25,100 nucleotides of DNA, from NCBI GenBank assembly GCA_007128995.1, contig SKWJ01000437.1, forward strand, positions 1-25,100. Direction: 5' to 3'. This document shows positions 1 through 7,727 of this stretch, piece by piece. A program made the translations under genes and the position numbers. Every line of letters begins with the position of its first letter. Position 1 is the stretch's first letter. This DNA comes from Paracoccaceae bacterium (lineage in GTDB: Bacteria > Pseudomonadota > Alphaproteobacteria > Rhodobacterales > Rhodobacteraceae). Below the pieces are notes generated by a model. The model saw only the letters and a list, made by a program, of their open reading frames with translations, ran no database searches and was not told where the DNA came from.

Positions 1-90
1 CACACTCCCCCGCGGCAGGTTGAAAGGGTTTGTTAACCTGTTTTGACTAACGTGGTTACCGAACCTTAATGACTTTGAGGATGGCTCACA

Positions 91-1500
91 ATGTCTGGTC
101 AGATACTGGTGGTGGATAATCTGCTTCTGAGCCGGATGGTCTTGCGGGTGAAGCTGTCAGCGGCCTGCTACGAGACAAGCCTTGCCGCCACGGGGGCCGA
201 GGCGCTGGCAGCCGTGGCGGAACGTATCCCCGACATTGTGATTCTGGATTGCAACCTGCCCGACATTGCGGGGGTCGCGCTGTGCAGCCAGTTGCGCACG
301 CTCCCCAGACTGCAGCATGTTCCGATCATCCTGATCGCCGCCAGTCAGTCGCCGTCCATCCGCTTGCAGGCGCTGGCGGCAGGGGCGGCAGAGGTGTTGG
401 CCAAGCCCATGGATGAGACGTTTCTTCTGTCTCGGATCCGCGCGCTCTTGCGTCTGAGCGCGGCCGAACGCGACTGTCAGCGCCATGCCACACCCACCAT
501 GCGCCACGGCATGGCAGAGGCTGCGGCGCAGTTTCAGACGCGGCCCTCGGTTGCGCTGGTCTGTGATACAGTGCAGGAGGCCCGCCAGATCCGGGCCGGG
601 ATTTCCGGCGCGCTGTCGGGGCAGATATTCGATGTCGTGGTGCCGGTCGCCGAGCTTCTGAAATCGGGCGCGGGCAGCCCGATGCCCGATATCCTTTTGC
701 TATCGCCGCAGGTGTTGGGGCGGCACGGGCCGAATATCGTGGCCGATCTGCGTGCGCGCCCCGGCACATCTGCCTTGCCGATCGCGGCCTTGCTGGCCGA
801 GGGGTATGACAGGGCGGGCGCAGCCTGTCTGGACCTTGGCGCTGAAGAGGTGTTGGATCTGAAGCTGGATGCGGAAGAAATCCGCTTGCGGATCGCCGCG
901 ATGATCCGCCGCAAGCACCGGCTGGACGCCCATCGCCGCGCCCTTGGGGCTGAACTTGATCTTGCGGCCCGCGATGCGCTGACCGGCCTGTCAAACCGCC
1001 GATTTGCCATGTCACGATTGTCGGATCTGGTCACGATGATGCCGGGACACCCGCCGCAAGGCTTCGGGCTGCTGATGATCGATCTCGACAATTTCAAGCG
1101 GATCAATGACAATTTCGGTCATCTGGCCGGGGATGAGGTCCTGTCGGAAGTCGGTGCCCGGATGCAAGAGGTCATCGGCACGCGCGATGTTCTGGCCCGC
1201 TATGGCGGCGAGGAGTTCATCCTGATCCTGCCCGGCGCAGATGGCGCGCAGACCCGGTATATGGCAGAGGCCGTACGCGCGCAGATCGAAGAGCGCCCCT
1301 TCCGGCTGACCGAGGGGGGGTATCAGATCACGGTCACGGCCTCGATCGGGATGACGGTGCAGCCACCAGCGGCGACAGATCCAACCCTGACCACCCTTGA
1401 ACAGATCCGGCGGATCATCGAGAAGGCGGATTCGGCCTTGCGGGTTGCCAAAGCGACGGGGCGCAACCGCGTGTCGCTGTGCGACAGCGCCGTCGCCTGA
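91..1500 (+). CDS. pleD: PleD-like response regulator with GGDEF diguanylate cyclase domain
   Basis: The 469-residue protein has the PleD layout: receiver domain 1 (about 1-125), a degenerate second receiver domain (about 150-280) and a C-terminal GGDEF domain (about 300-465). It should make cyclic di-GMP from two GTP in the cytoplasm and so control motility or surface attachment. Receiver 1 keeps the phospho-acceptor Asp53 and Lys105, but the acidic pair reads Asp9-Asn10 and the usual Thr/Ser near 83 is Ala. The active-site signature is GGEEF at 372-376. The inhibitory RxxD site that normally lies just upstream reads GTRD (363-366), so its first Arg is missing. A GAGG motif at 77-80 precedes the start. 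A TTGACT motif at 43-48 resembles a -35 box, but no convincing -10 at a sensible distance was found. In relatives divK often sits upstream; here that side lies outside the window. Confidence 0.9.
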   Translation: MSGQILVVDNLLLSRMVLRVKLSAACYETSLAATGAEALAAVAERIPDIVILDCNLPDIAGVALCSQLRTLPRLQHVPIILIAASQSPSIRLQALAAGAAEVLAKPMDETFLLSRIRALLRLSAAERDCQRHATPTMRHGMAEAAAQFQTRPSVALVCDTVQEARQIRAGISGALSGQIFDVVVPVAELLKSGAGSPMPDILLLSPQVLGRHGPNIVADLRARPGTSALPIAALLAEGYDRAGAACLDLGAEEVLDLKLDAEEIRLRIAAMIRRKHRLDAHRRALGAELDLAARDALTGLSNRRFAMSRLSDLVTMMPGHPPQGFGLLMIDLDNFKRINDNFGHLAGDEVLSEVGARMQEVIGTRDVLARYGGEEFILILPGADGAQTRYMAEAVRAQIEERPFRLTEGGYQITVTASIGMTVQPPAATDPTLTTLEQIRRIIEKADSALRVAKATGRNRVSLCDSAVA

Positions 1501-1503
1501 CGG

Positions 1504-1536
1504 GGGGCAGCCCGGATGCGCGGTGGGCTACGCCCC
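1504..1536 (+). terminator. Hairpin just after pleD, terminator-like but without a T-tract
   Basis: Bases 1504-1508 (GGGGC) pair with 1532-1536 (GCCCC), and 1509-1513 (AGCCC) pair with 1525-1529 (GGGCT), with a two-base bulge at 1530-1531 and an 11-base loop. It starts four bases after the pleD stop. No run of T follows, so it may be a transcript-stabilising hairpin rather than an intrinsic terminator. It separates pleD from the convergent operon ending at 1586. Confidence 0.4.
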
Positions 1537-1553
1537 TGAGTCCGCGCTATAGT

Positions 1554-1574
1554 GCTTCGCTTGAGCAACCTGAT
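1554..1574 (+). repeat. Dispersed intergenic repeat, copy A (divergent)
   Basis: The segment ends in GCAACCTGAT (1565-1574), preceded by TCGCTTGA. The same core occurs after soeC (minus strand, 9352-9369) and near 19101-19118. This copy is the most divergent: only the ten-base core and part of the left flank match. It lies in the short gap between two convergent genes. Confidence 0.4.
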
Positions 1575-1585
1575 CGTGCAGCACT

Positions 1586-2062
1586 TTAGCGTTGGGCCGG
1601 ATCTGGACGCGGCTGCCAGCGCCGCTTTGCGAACTGTTCCTGCAGGGTGGATGCATAGGCGCGGCGCTCGTCAAGGCTCATCTCGCTGACGCTGGACAGC
1701 AGCCTGTCATGCATCTGATCGCTGATCCGCAAAAGCCGTTCCTGCGCCTCGCGCAGGGCTCCGGAAAAGGCATCGGCGTCAAATTCCTCGGCTTCGAGCG
1801 CCGCAATCAGGGCGCGCGGGGCAGCGGCTTCACGCCCGCGCTCACTGCGCGCCTCGCGCCAGATCGCACCGCTTTCGCGGCGCAGGGCGCGGCGCTCTTC
1901 GGTGGGCAGGGCCGCGACAGAGGCGCGCAGCAGCGATCCCGATGGCCCGGTCCGCGAGGCGACCCCCCAGACCATGCCAAGCGCCAGAAAGTTGAGGAAC
2001 ACCGACAGCACAAGCGCCAGCTTCAGCCAGGGAATGCGGCGGGTCTTCGGGATCTCGTTCAT
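1586..2062 (-). CDS. Membrane-anchored periplasmic CpxP/ZraP-like protein of an ECF sigma operon
   Basis: The 158-residue protein has a short basic N-terminus, one membrane segment (about 12-34) and a long charged helical region facing the periplasm. This matches the 'periplasmic heavy-metal sensor' (Metal_resist, CpxP/ZraP-like) group. The family usually carries LTxxQ-type repeats and, in ZraP, metal ligands. Here there is no Cys and only one His, so the metal-sensor name may not describe its chemistry. The gene begins three bases after the anti-sigma-like gene, as last member of the operon EF-hand, sigma, anti-sigma, this protein. By context it probably senses or buffers a periplasmic signal for the sigma/anti-sigma pair. 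Family assignment is moderate; function is inferred. Confidence 0.75.
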   Translation of the reverse strand: MNEIPKTRRIPWLKLALVLSVFLNFLALGMVWGVASRTGPSGSLLRASVAALPTEERRALRRESGAIWREARSERGREAAAPRALIAALEAEEFDADAFSGALREAQERLLRISDQMHDRLLSSVSEMSLDERRAYASTLQEQFAKRRWQPRPDPAQR

Positions 2063-2065
2063 GGT

Positions 2066-2446
2066 TCAGAACTCCAGCAAGAGAGGATCATCAAGCCCGA
2101 TCAGATGCAGCGAGATCAGATCCACATAAGTCAGCGGGGCTTCCAGCCAGACCGGCAGGTCTATCGCCAGAACCGGCATCGGCAGGCTGACCCCGATCCA
2201 GAAAGCGCCAAGCGCGCCAAGCGCCCCGGCCGCCAACCCCGGAAGGGACCAGGCCGCGCGCCATCGCGGCCACCACGGGGCCGCCGTCGCTTTGGGTGGG
2301 TTGCGCGCTGGCAGTGCAGACAGGACCGCTTGTTGCTGGATCGTCCGGCGCAGTTCAGGGCGCAAGGCAGGTGCATGGGCGCGCGCATCCTCGAAAAAGC
2401 GGGCCAGTGCTTCGGTCTGGTCGTGATCTGGACGTTCAGTCGTCAT
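2066..2446 (-). CDS. Putative anti-sigma factor, single-span membrane protein
   Basis: Reading from the ATG at 2446 gives about 126 residues; an in-frame ATG at 2467 would add seven. The N-terminal 60 residues are charged and helical. One hydrophobic segment follows (about 66-88, rich in Gly, Ala and Leu), then a short acidic and hydrophobic tail that would lie in the periplasm. No HxxxCxxC zinc motif is visible, so it is not a classic ZAS-domain anti-sigma. The 5' end overlaps the stop of the ECF sigma gene by about eleven bases, which implies translational coupling and near equal dosage, as expected of a sigma/anti-sigma pair. I assign the role from position and topology, not from a recognised domain. 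Confidence 0.65.
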   Translation of the reverse strand: MTTERPDHDQTEALARFFEDARAHAPALRPELRRTIQQQAVLSALPARNPPKATAAPWWPRWRAAWSLPGLAAGALGALGAFWIGVSLPMPVLAIDLPVWLEAPLTYVDLISLHLIGLDDPLLLEF

Positions 2447-3014
2447 CTTCATACCCCAATGCATCACGTTGCCCGGCCAGAATGGCCGACAGGTTTCGTT
2501 TGCCCCGCGCTGTCAGGCTTTCAACTGCTTCGACCCCGACCATAAGGATGGCCGCAATCTCGGGATTCGACATTTCTTCAAGATGGCGCAGGATCACGGC
2601 CTGACGCTGGCGCTCGGGCAGTTGCTGCAAGGCATCCTCCAGCGCGCGGGCGCGGGTGCGCGCCATCATCTGCGCATTTGCGCTGGCACCGGTATCGGCC
2701 AGTTCGGGCGCGGCTTCCTGCGTCGGGCGGCGGCGGCGCAACCTGTCGGTGCACAGATTGCTGGCCACCCGAAACACCCATGTTGACGGTTGCGCCGCGC
2801 CCGGTGTCCAGTCGGGGGCCATCCGCCAGAGCCGGAACATGGCCTCTTGCGTGATGTCCTCGGCCTCGGTCAGGTCGCCCAGCATGCGGGCGGAGTACCG
2901 CAAGATCCGGGGCGCGATCAGATCGGTCAGGATCTCGGCCGCCTGCCGGTCGCCTTGGACGACACGGGCGAGCAAGGTTGCCTGATCGAGATCTGATCGC
3001 ATTTCCAGCGGCAT
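2436..3014 (-). CDS. ECF-family RNA polymerase sigma factor
   Basis: The 192-residue protein has the two domains of a group IV sigma factor. Sigma region 2 (about 25-95) contains a stretch like AEDITQEAMFRLW and the DNA-melting segment STWVFRVASNLCTDRLRR. Sigma region 4 (about 125-180) contains the LPERQRQAVILRHLE helix followed by a helix-turn-helix. It should direct RNA polymerase to a small regulon of stress genes and, as is usual for the family, its own operon. The start lies 12 bases after the EF-hand gene and its 3' end overlaps the putative anti-sigma gene. Shine-Dalgarno signals before the start at 3014 are poor; an in-frame ATG at 3002 is an alternative. The ECF subgroup cannot be decided by eye. 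Confidence 0.9.
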   Translation of the reverse strand: MPLEMRSDLDQATLLARVVQGDRQAAEILTDLIAPRILRYSARMLGDLTEAEDITQEAMFRLWRMAPDWTPGAAQPSTWVFRVASNLCTDRLRRRRPTQEAAPELADTGASANAQMMARTRARALEDALQQLPERQRQAVILRHLEEMSNPEIAAILMVGVEAVESLTARGKRNLSAILAGQRDALGYEDDD

Positions 3015-3026
3015 AGGGCGGGCGTG

Positions 3027-3443
3027 TCAGTCGCGGCTGCGCATGCGGTGGCGCGGTGAACCGCGTTCTTCCATGCGGGCTGTGAAGCGGGCATATTCGC
3101 CGGCATCGATGACACCGTCGCCATTGCTGTCAATGCGCGAGAACAGGCGCGCGCCCCTGTCGTCTGCGCGCTGGCCCCGCGCCCCCATTGAAAGCGTTTC
3201 CAGACCGGCGCGCAACGCGTCCTCGTCCAGCAACCCATCCTCATTGGCCTGTTCCATCAGATGCGCGATCATCCGGTCGCGCGGCGCTTGCCAGATGGCC
3301 TCGAACTGTTCTTGCGTGATCTGGCCGCTGTTGTCGGCGTCCAGTGCCTCAAAGGATGGCATGGACATGCGGGCGTCTGCCTGAGATGCCGTGCCGCCCA
3401 GAAGCGCAAGGGCCATCAGGGCCGGAATGACAGTGGTCTTCAT
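3027..3443 (-). CDS. Secreted EF-hand protein leading the ECF sigma operon
   Basis: The chosen start at 3443 has an AGGAGG motif about six bases upstream and gives 138 residues that begin with a Sec signal peptide (hydrophobic core about 5-17, likely cleavage after the ADA near residue 25). The mature protein holds one canonical EF-hand loop, DSNGDGVIDAGE (about 109-120), and an earlier loop, DADNSGQITQEQ, in which the final Glu ligand is Gln. A middle segment is more degenerate. It should bind calcium or a similar ion in the periplasm. Being first gene of the operon, directly before the sigma factor, it is a candidate sensor or target of the system. An in-frame upstream extension to 3698 lacks any sign of coding and hides the signal peptide. 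Confidence 0.85.
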   Translation of the reverse strand: MKTTVIPALMALALLGGTASQADARMSMPSFEALDADNSGQITQEQFEAIWQAPRDRMIAHLMEQANEDGLLDEDALRAGLETLSMGARGQRADDRGARLFSRIDSNGDGVIDAGEYARFTARMEERGSPRHRMRSRD

Positions 3444-3495
3444 AGGATATCCTCCTGTTTGCGAGAGCGGTTGTGCTCTGCGATAGTCATTCGAA

Positions 3496-3509
3496 CGCCG
3501 CAAGCGGCG
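3496..3509. promoter_or_regulatory. Perfect 6-bp inverted repeat in the divergent region, possible ECF promoter element
   Basis: CGCCGC-AA-GCGGCG forms a perfect inverted repeat 52 bases upstream of the EF-hand start. On the minus strand it is flanked by GGAAA (3515-3511) and TTCGAA (3495-3490 area), a spacing not far from ECF -35/-10 elements. It could be an operator, an ECF promoter spacer, or chance in GC-rich DNA. Confidence 0.25.
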
Positions 3510-3624
3510 CTTTCCGTCGCAAAAAGTGGCGCGCGCTTGCGGCATCACGTCGCGAAGGCACGAACGGGGCTGCAATCGGGAAAGGCAGCCTATATGTAAG
3601 GGGTTTGCAAGATGGAGCAAAGAC

Positions 3625-4029
3625 ATGAGCATTGCTGATCCCGGCCTGACAGACGACCGTCCCCTTGTTCCGGCGATCCTGCATGGTGTGCGCTGCAAAT
3701 GCCCGGCCTGCGGCGAAGGGAAGATGCTGGAGAAATTCCTGAAAGTCCGCGATACCTGCCCCGCCTGTGGCGAAGACCTGAGCCATCAGCGGGCCGACGA
3801 TGGCCCTGCCTATCTGACAATGCTGGTCACGCTGAAAGTTGTCACACCGTTGATGGTGGCGGCGATGTTCGCATGGAATTGGCACCCTGCGGTTCTGTTT
3901 CTGGTCTTCTCTGCGATGCTGGTTGCACTTTCGCTATTTCTTCTGCCGCGGTTCAAGGGCATGATCGTCGCGATACAATGGTCACGTCGCATGCACGGGT
4001 TCGATGGAGGAGATGACAGGCACCGCTGA
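3625..4029 (+). CDS. DUF983 family zinc-ribbon membrane protein
   Basis: From the ATG at 3625 the protein has 134 residues. Two short Cys pairs, CxxC at 26-29 and CxxC at 45-48 (with an extra Cys24), form a zinc-ribbon-like N-terminus. Two membrane spans follow (about 66-84 and 88-108). This combination is the DUF983 family, common in alphaproteobacteria and of unknown function, often found near cytochrome oxidase or NUDIX genes. The upstream in-frame extension to 3526 looks like non-coding intergenic sequence. The 3' end overlaps the NUDIX gene by up to 26 bases, so the two are probably co-transcribed. Confidence 0.85.
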   Translation: MSIADPGLTDDRPLVPAILHGVRCKCPACGEGKMLEKFLKVRDTCPACGEDLSHQRADDGPAYLTMLVTLKVVTPLMVAAMFAWNWHPAVLFLVFSAMLVALSLFLLPRFKGMIVAIQWSRRMHGFDGGDDRHR

Positions 4030-4687
4030 CAAGTCCGCGATCCGCGACGCGGCCAGCATCTTGCTGGTGCGCGGAGAGGGCGCGGGGGCGCGTGTGCTGA
4101 TGGGCCAGCGTGGGGCGGCGGCGGCCTTCATGCCGGACAAGTTCGTGTTTCCCGGTGGCGCTGTCGATGCGGCAGATGCTGATGTGACACTGGCCCACCC
4201 GATTCCCGAGCAATGCGCTGCACGTCTTGCCCAGCACCATGTTGCGCCCAGCGCGCTTGCTGCCGCCGCGATCCGGGAACTGGCCGAGGAAACCGGGCTG
4301 TTGCTGGGCGTGCCCGGCGACTGGGCCTCTGCCCCCCCGCACTGGACCGCCTTCGCCCGGCGCGGGCTGGTGCCTGATGCCTCCGCGCTGCGATACATTT
4401 TCCGCGCCATAACCCCGCCGGGCCGCCCCCGCCGGTTTGACGCGCGGTTCTTTCTGGCAAAGGCCGAGTGCGTCACTGGTGATCTGGATGACTTTTCCCA
4501 AGCCTGCGATGAACTCGGCCATCTGCAATGGGTGCCCCTGAACGAAGCGCGCCGCCTGAACCTGCCCTTCATAACCGAGGTCGTTCTGGCCGAGGCGCAG
4601 GCTTATCTGGAGGGCGAGGAGATGGCCGAGTCAGTGCCGTTTTTCGACAATTCCACAGAAATCTCCAGGTTCCGGCGGATTGCCTGA
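4004..4687 (+). CDS. NUDIX hydrolase of the long-insert (NUDT19/RP2-like) type
   Basis: The 227-residue protein has a split Nudix signature: FVFPGGAVD (47-55), a long insert, then RELAEETG (91-98), which carries the metal-binding glutamates. The insert between the Gly-Gly and the RE motif and the overall length resemble the NUDT8/NUDT19 group, some members of which hydrolyse CoA or acyl-CoA; the substrate here is unknown. It overlaps the DUF983 gene. The ATG at 4013 is an alternative start, but the GGAGG at 4006-4010 is too close to serve it well, so the start is uncertain by a few codons. Confidence 0.88.
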   Translation: MEEMTGTADKSAIRDAASILLVRGEGAGARVLMGQRGAAAAFMPDKFVFPGGAVDAADADVTLAHPIPEQCAARLAQHHVAPSALAAAAIRELAEETGLLLGVPGDWASAPPHWTAFARRGLVPDASALRYIFRAITPPGRPRRFDARFFLAKAECVTGDLDDFSQACDELGHLQWVPLNEARRLNLPFITEVVLAEAQAYLEGEEMAESVPFFDNSTEISRFRRIA

Positions 4688-4824
4688 ACCCGGTGATACC
4701 AGTCTGCATTTGCGCCAAAGGTCTGGCACAGTTGCCCGACAGGATAATTCTGGACATTTCCGCACGGTTTCTGCTCTGATGGCGAAAACGGGATGCGGGC
4801 AGGCTTCTGCGCCAGCATCACATC

Positions 4825-4832
4825 GGGAGGAG
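4825..4832 (+). promoter_or_regulatory. Strong ribosome binding site of soeA
   Basis: GGGAGGAG lies seven bases before the ATG at 4840 and fixes the start of the molybdoprotein gene. The 152 bases between the NUDIX stop and soeA hold no other feature I can support. Confidence 0.7.
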
Positions 4833-4839
4833 CAGGTTT

Positions 4840-7662
4840 ATGTTCAGCCAGCCATCGCCAGAGCTGTGCCCAAAGGTCGGTGACGAGATCCGCAAGACGA
4901 CCTGTTACATGTGCGCCTGCCGCTGCGGCATTGATGTGCATCTGAAAGATGGCAAGGTCGCCTATATCGAGGGGAACCGTGACCATCCGGTCAATCGCGG
5001 CGTGCTCTGCGCCAAGGGTTCGGCGGGGATCATGCAGCACCTTTCCCCCGCCCGTCTGCGCGCGCCGCTGAAGCGTGTCGGGCCGCGCGGATCGGGCGAG
5101 TTTGAGGAAATCAGCTGGGACGAGGCCCTTCAGACTGCAACTGACTGGCTGCGCCCCCTGCGCGAGGCGGCACCGGAAAAGCTGGCGTTCTTTACCGGGC
5201 GCGACCAGTCGCAAAGCTTCACCGGATGGTGGGCGCAATCCTTCGGCACACCGAACTGGGCCGCGCATGGCGGCTTTTGCAGTGTTAATATGGCGGCCGC
5301 GGGCATTTACACAATGGGCGGGTCGTTCTGGGAATTCGGGCAGCCCGACTGGGACCGCACAAAACTCTTCCTGCTGTTCGGTGTGGCCGAGGATCACGAC
5401 AGCAACCCGATCAAGATGGGCCTTGGCAAGCTGAAAGCACGCGGCGCGCGGGTGATCGGCGTGAACCCGATCCGCTCGGGCTATAATGCGATTGCGGATG
5501 ACTGGGTCGGCATCACGCCGGGCACGGACGGGCTGTTCATCCTGGCGCTGGTGCATGAGTTGTTGCGCGCGGGCAAGATCGACCTTCGCTATCTGATCCG
5601 CTACACCAATGCCCCCTATCTGGTAAATGCCCATGACGGCCCGGAAAAAGGCCTGTTCCTGCGCGGGACCGATGGCAAGCCGCTGGTGCGCGATCGCCGC
5701 ACCGGGCAGGCTGTGGCATGGGACAGTCCTGACATTTCTCCTGATCTTGGCAACGGGGTCGAGATCGGGGGCGTGACGCATCTGCCGGTCTTTCGCCATC
5801 TGGCCGACCGCTATCTGGCAGACGACTATGCGCCCGAAAACGTGGCCGAGCGGTGTGGCCTCCCGGCCCCCCGCATCCGTGCGATTGCGGCCGAGATTGC
5901 GCGCGTGGCCTTTGATGAAGAGATCACGATCGACCAGCCCTGGACCGATTTCCGCGGCGTGACACATGAACAGATGGTAGGACGCCCTGTGGCCATGCAC
6001 GCGATGCGCGGCGTTTCGGCCCATTCCAACGGCTTTCAGACCTGCCGCGCGCTGCATCTGCTGCAAATCCTGATTGGCAGCATCGAGACGCCGGGCGGGT
6101 TCCGTTTCAAGCCGCCCTACCCCAAACCGCCAGAGGCACACCCCCGTCCCCATGCCGGTTTCACGCCCGGCCAGCCGCTGGATGGGCCGCATCTGGGCTA
6201 TCCGCTGGGGCCGGAACATCTGCTGATCGATGATGCCGGCCGCCCCAAGCGCATTGACAAGGCGTTTTCCTGGGACGCGCCCATGTCCGCGCATGGGCTG
6301 ATGCATATGGTCATCTCGAACGCGCATGCGGGCGACCCCTACGAGATAGACACCCTGTTTCTTTATATGGCGAACATGGCGTGGAATTCGTCGATGAACA
6401 CCTCTCAGGTGATGGAGATGCTCACCGACCAGAATGACGATGGCAGCTACCGCATTCCGCGCATCATCTATTCCGACGCCTACAGTTCCGAAATGGTGGC
6501 GTTTGCGGATCTGATCCTGCCCGACACCACATATCTGGAACGCCACGACTGCATCTCGCTGCTGGACCGCCCCATCTGCGAGGCCGAGGCGCTGGCCGAC
6601 AGCATTCGCTGGCCTGTGGTCGCGCCTGACCGCGATGTGCGGCCGTTCCAGTCGGTGCTGCTTGATCTGGGCGCGCGCCTTGGCTTGCCGGGCATGGTGC
6701 ATGAGGATGGCACGGCAAAGTTCCGCGACTATGCCGATTACATCACCCATCACGAACGCCGCCCCGGTATCGGCCCGCTGGCGGGGTTTCGGGGCGCGGA
6801 GGGCGCAGGCAAGGGGCGCGGTGCCCCCAACCCCGACCAGATTGACCGCTATATCGAAAATGGCGGTTTCTGGATTGACCATATCCCCAGCGAGGCGCAG
6901 TTCTTCAAGCCGTGGAACGCCGCCTATCAAGACTGGGCGGTGGCGCGTGGGCTGTATGACAGCCCGCAGCCCTATCTGTTCAATCTCTATTCCGAACCCA
7001 TGCGCAAATTCCAGCTTGCCGCCGAAGGCCATGGCCACCGCCAGCCCCCCGACCATCTGCGCGCGCGGCTGACCCAGACCATGGACCCGCTGCCGCTGTG
7101 GTATCCCACATTCACCGATGCGGAAACCGATCCCGCCGACTACCCGCTGCATGCGCTGACGCAACGCCCGATGGCGCATTATCATAGCTGGGGCAGCCAG
7201 AATGCATGGCTGCGGCAAATCCATGGCCACACGCCGCTTTATGTTGCTGCGGACATCTGGGCAGCGCATGATTTCAGCGAGGGGGACTGGGCGGTGCTCA
7301 CTTCGCCGCATGGCCGCATCACACTGCCGGTCGTGCGGATGGATGCGCTGAACCCGCGCACGGTCTGGACGTGGAATGCAATCGCCAAGCGCCGGGGCGC
7401 ATGGGCACTGGACCCCACAGCCCCCGAGGCGACGCGCTCCAGCCTGCTGAACCATCTGATCCACGAGCTTTTGCCCCCGAAGGGCGACGGGCTGCGCTGG
7501 GCCAATTCCGACCCGATCACGGGACAGGCGGCCTGGTATGATCTGCGTGTGCGGATCGAGAAGGCCCCGGCAGGACAGAGTGTCAGCTACCCCGCGCACC
7601 CGCCGCAAAAGGCGGCGGTGCCGCGGCCACCCAAGAACCTTGCGCAGCACGTGAAAGGATAA
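4840..7662 (+). CDS. soeA: SoeA-like molybdoprotein subunit of membrane-bound sulfite dehydrogenase
   Basis: The 940-residue protein is a complex-iron-sulfur molybdoenzyme catalytic subunit. The N-terminal [4Fe-4S] motif is Cys22, Cys25, Cys29 and Cys57. Cys147, within GGFCSVNM, is the likely molybdenum ligand, as in the polysulfide/thiosulfate reductase branch. The C-terminal molydopterin-dinucleotide-binding domain covers roughly 790-920. There is no twin-arginine signal peptide, so the subunit should stay in the cytoplasm, as described for SoeA. Length and the following soeB-soeC order fit SoeABC of purple sulfur bacteria and roseobacters, which oxidises sulfite to sulfate and passes electrons to quinone. 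Other members of the family cannot be fully excluded without a tree. The ribosome binding site GGGAGGAG supports the start. Confidence 0.85.
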   Translation: MFSQPSPELCPKVGDEIRKTTCYMCACRCGIDVHLKDGKVAYIEGNRDHPVNRGVLCAKGSAGIMQHLSPARLRAPLKRVGPRGSGEFEEISWDEALQTATDWLRPLREAAPEKLAFFTGRDQSQSFTGWWAQSFGTPNWAAHGGFCSVNMAAAGIYTMGGSFWEFGQPDWDRTKLFLLFGVAEDHDSNPIKMGLGKLKARGARVIGVNPIRSGYNAIADDWVGITPGTDGLFILALVHELLRAGKIDLRYLIRYTNAPYLVNAHDGPEKGLFLRGTDGKPLVRDRRTGQAVAWDSPDISPDLGNGVEIGGVTHLPVFRHLADRYLADDYAPENVAERCGLPAPRIRAIAAEIARVAFDEEITIDQPWTDFRGVTHEQMVGRPVAMHAMRGVSAHSNGFQTCRALHLLQILIGSIETPGGFRFKPPYPKPPEAHPRPHAGFTPGQPLDGPHLGYPLGPEHLLIDDAGRPKRIDKAFSWDAPMSAHGLMHMVISNAHAGDPYEIDTLFLYMANMAWNSSMNTSQVMEMLTDQNDDGSYRIPRIIYSDAYSSEMVAFADLILPDTTYLERHDCISLLDRPICEAEALADSIRWPVVAPDRDVRPFQSVLLDLGARLGLPGMVHEDGTAKFRDYADYITHHERRPGIGPLAGFRGAEGAGKGRGAPNPDQIDRYIENGGFWIDHIPSEAQFFKPWNAAYQDWAVARGLYDSPQPYLFNLYSEPMRKFQLAAEGHGHRQPPDHLRARLTQTMDPLPLWYPTFTDAETDPADYPLHALTQRPMAHYHSWGSQNAWLRQIHGHTPLYVAADIWAAHDFSEGDWAVLTSPHGRITLPVVRMDALNPRTVWTWNAIAKRRGAWALDPTAPEATRSSLLNHLIHELLPPKGDGLRWANSDPITGQAAWYDLRVRIEKAPAGQSVSYPAHPPQKAAVPRPPKNLAQHVKG

Positions 7663-7667
7663 GGCAG

Positions 7668-7727
7668 ATGGCACGCATATCAGCCTGTCAGACATGGGCG
7701 CTGCGCTGGAAAGGAACCAGCGCATGA
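7668..7727 (+). CDS. Possible 19-codon ORF coupling soeA to soeB
   Basis: An ATG at 7668, preceded by AAGG (7661-7664), opens a 19-residue frame that ends in a TGA overlapping the soeB ATG at 7724 (ATGA). It starts five bases after the soeA stop. It may serve to keep ribosomes moving from soeA to soeB, or may be chance. No family is recognisable. Confidence 0.25.
   Translation: MARISACQTWALRWKGTSA

Noticed and set aside
33..69. CtrA-like TTAA sites upstream of pleD
   Set aside because: TTAA motifs are present at 33-36 and 66-69, but the expected seven-base spacing between two half sites is not found.
1592..2545. Open frame of 317 codons on the plus strand over the anti-sigma and CpxP-like genes
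   Set aside because: It runs opposite three linked minus-strand genes with tight junctions, and its composition is that of a shadow frame.
3444..3698. Longer form of the EF-hand protein
   Set aside because: It would bury the signal peptide and ignore the AGGAGG site just before 3443.
4688..4839. Regulatory site or small gene before soeA
   Set aside because: Apart from the soeA ribosome binding site I see no palindrome, promoter boxes or coding frame that can be supported.
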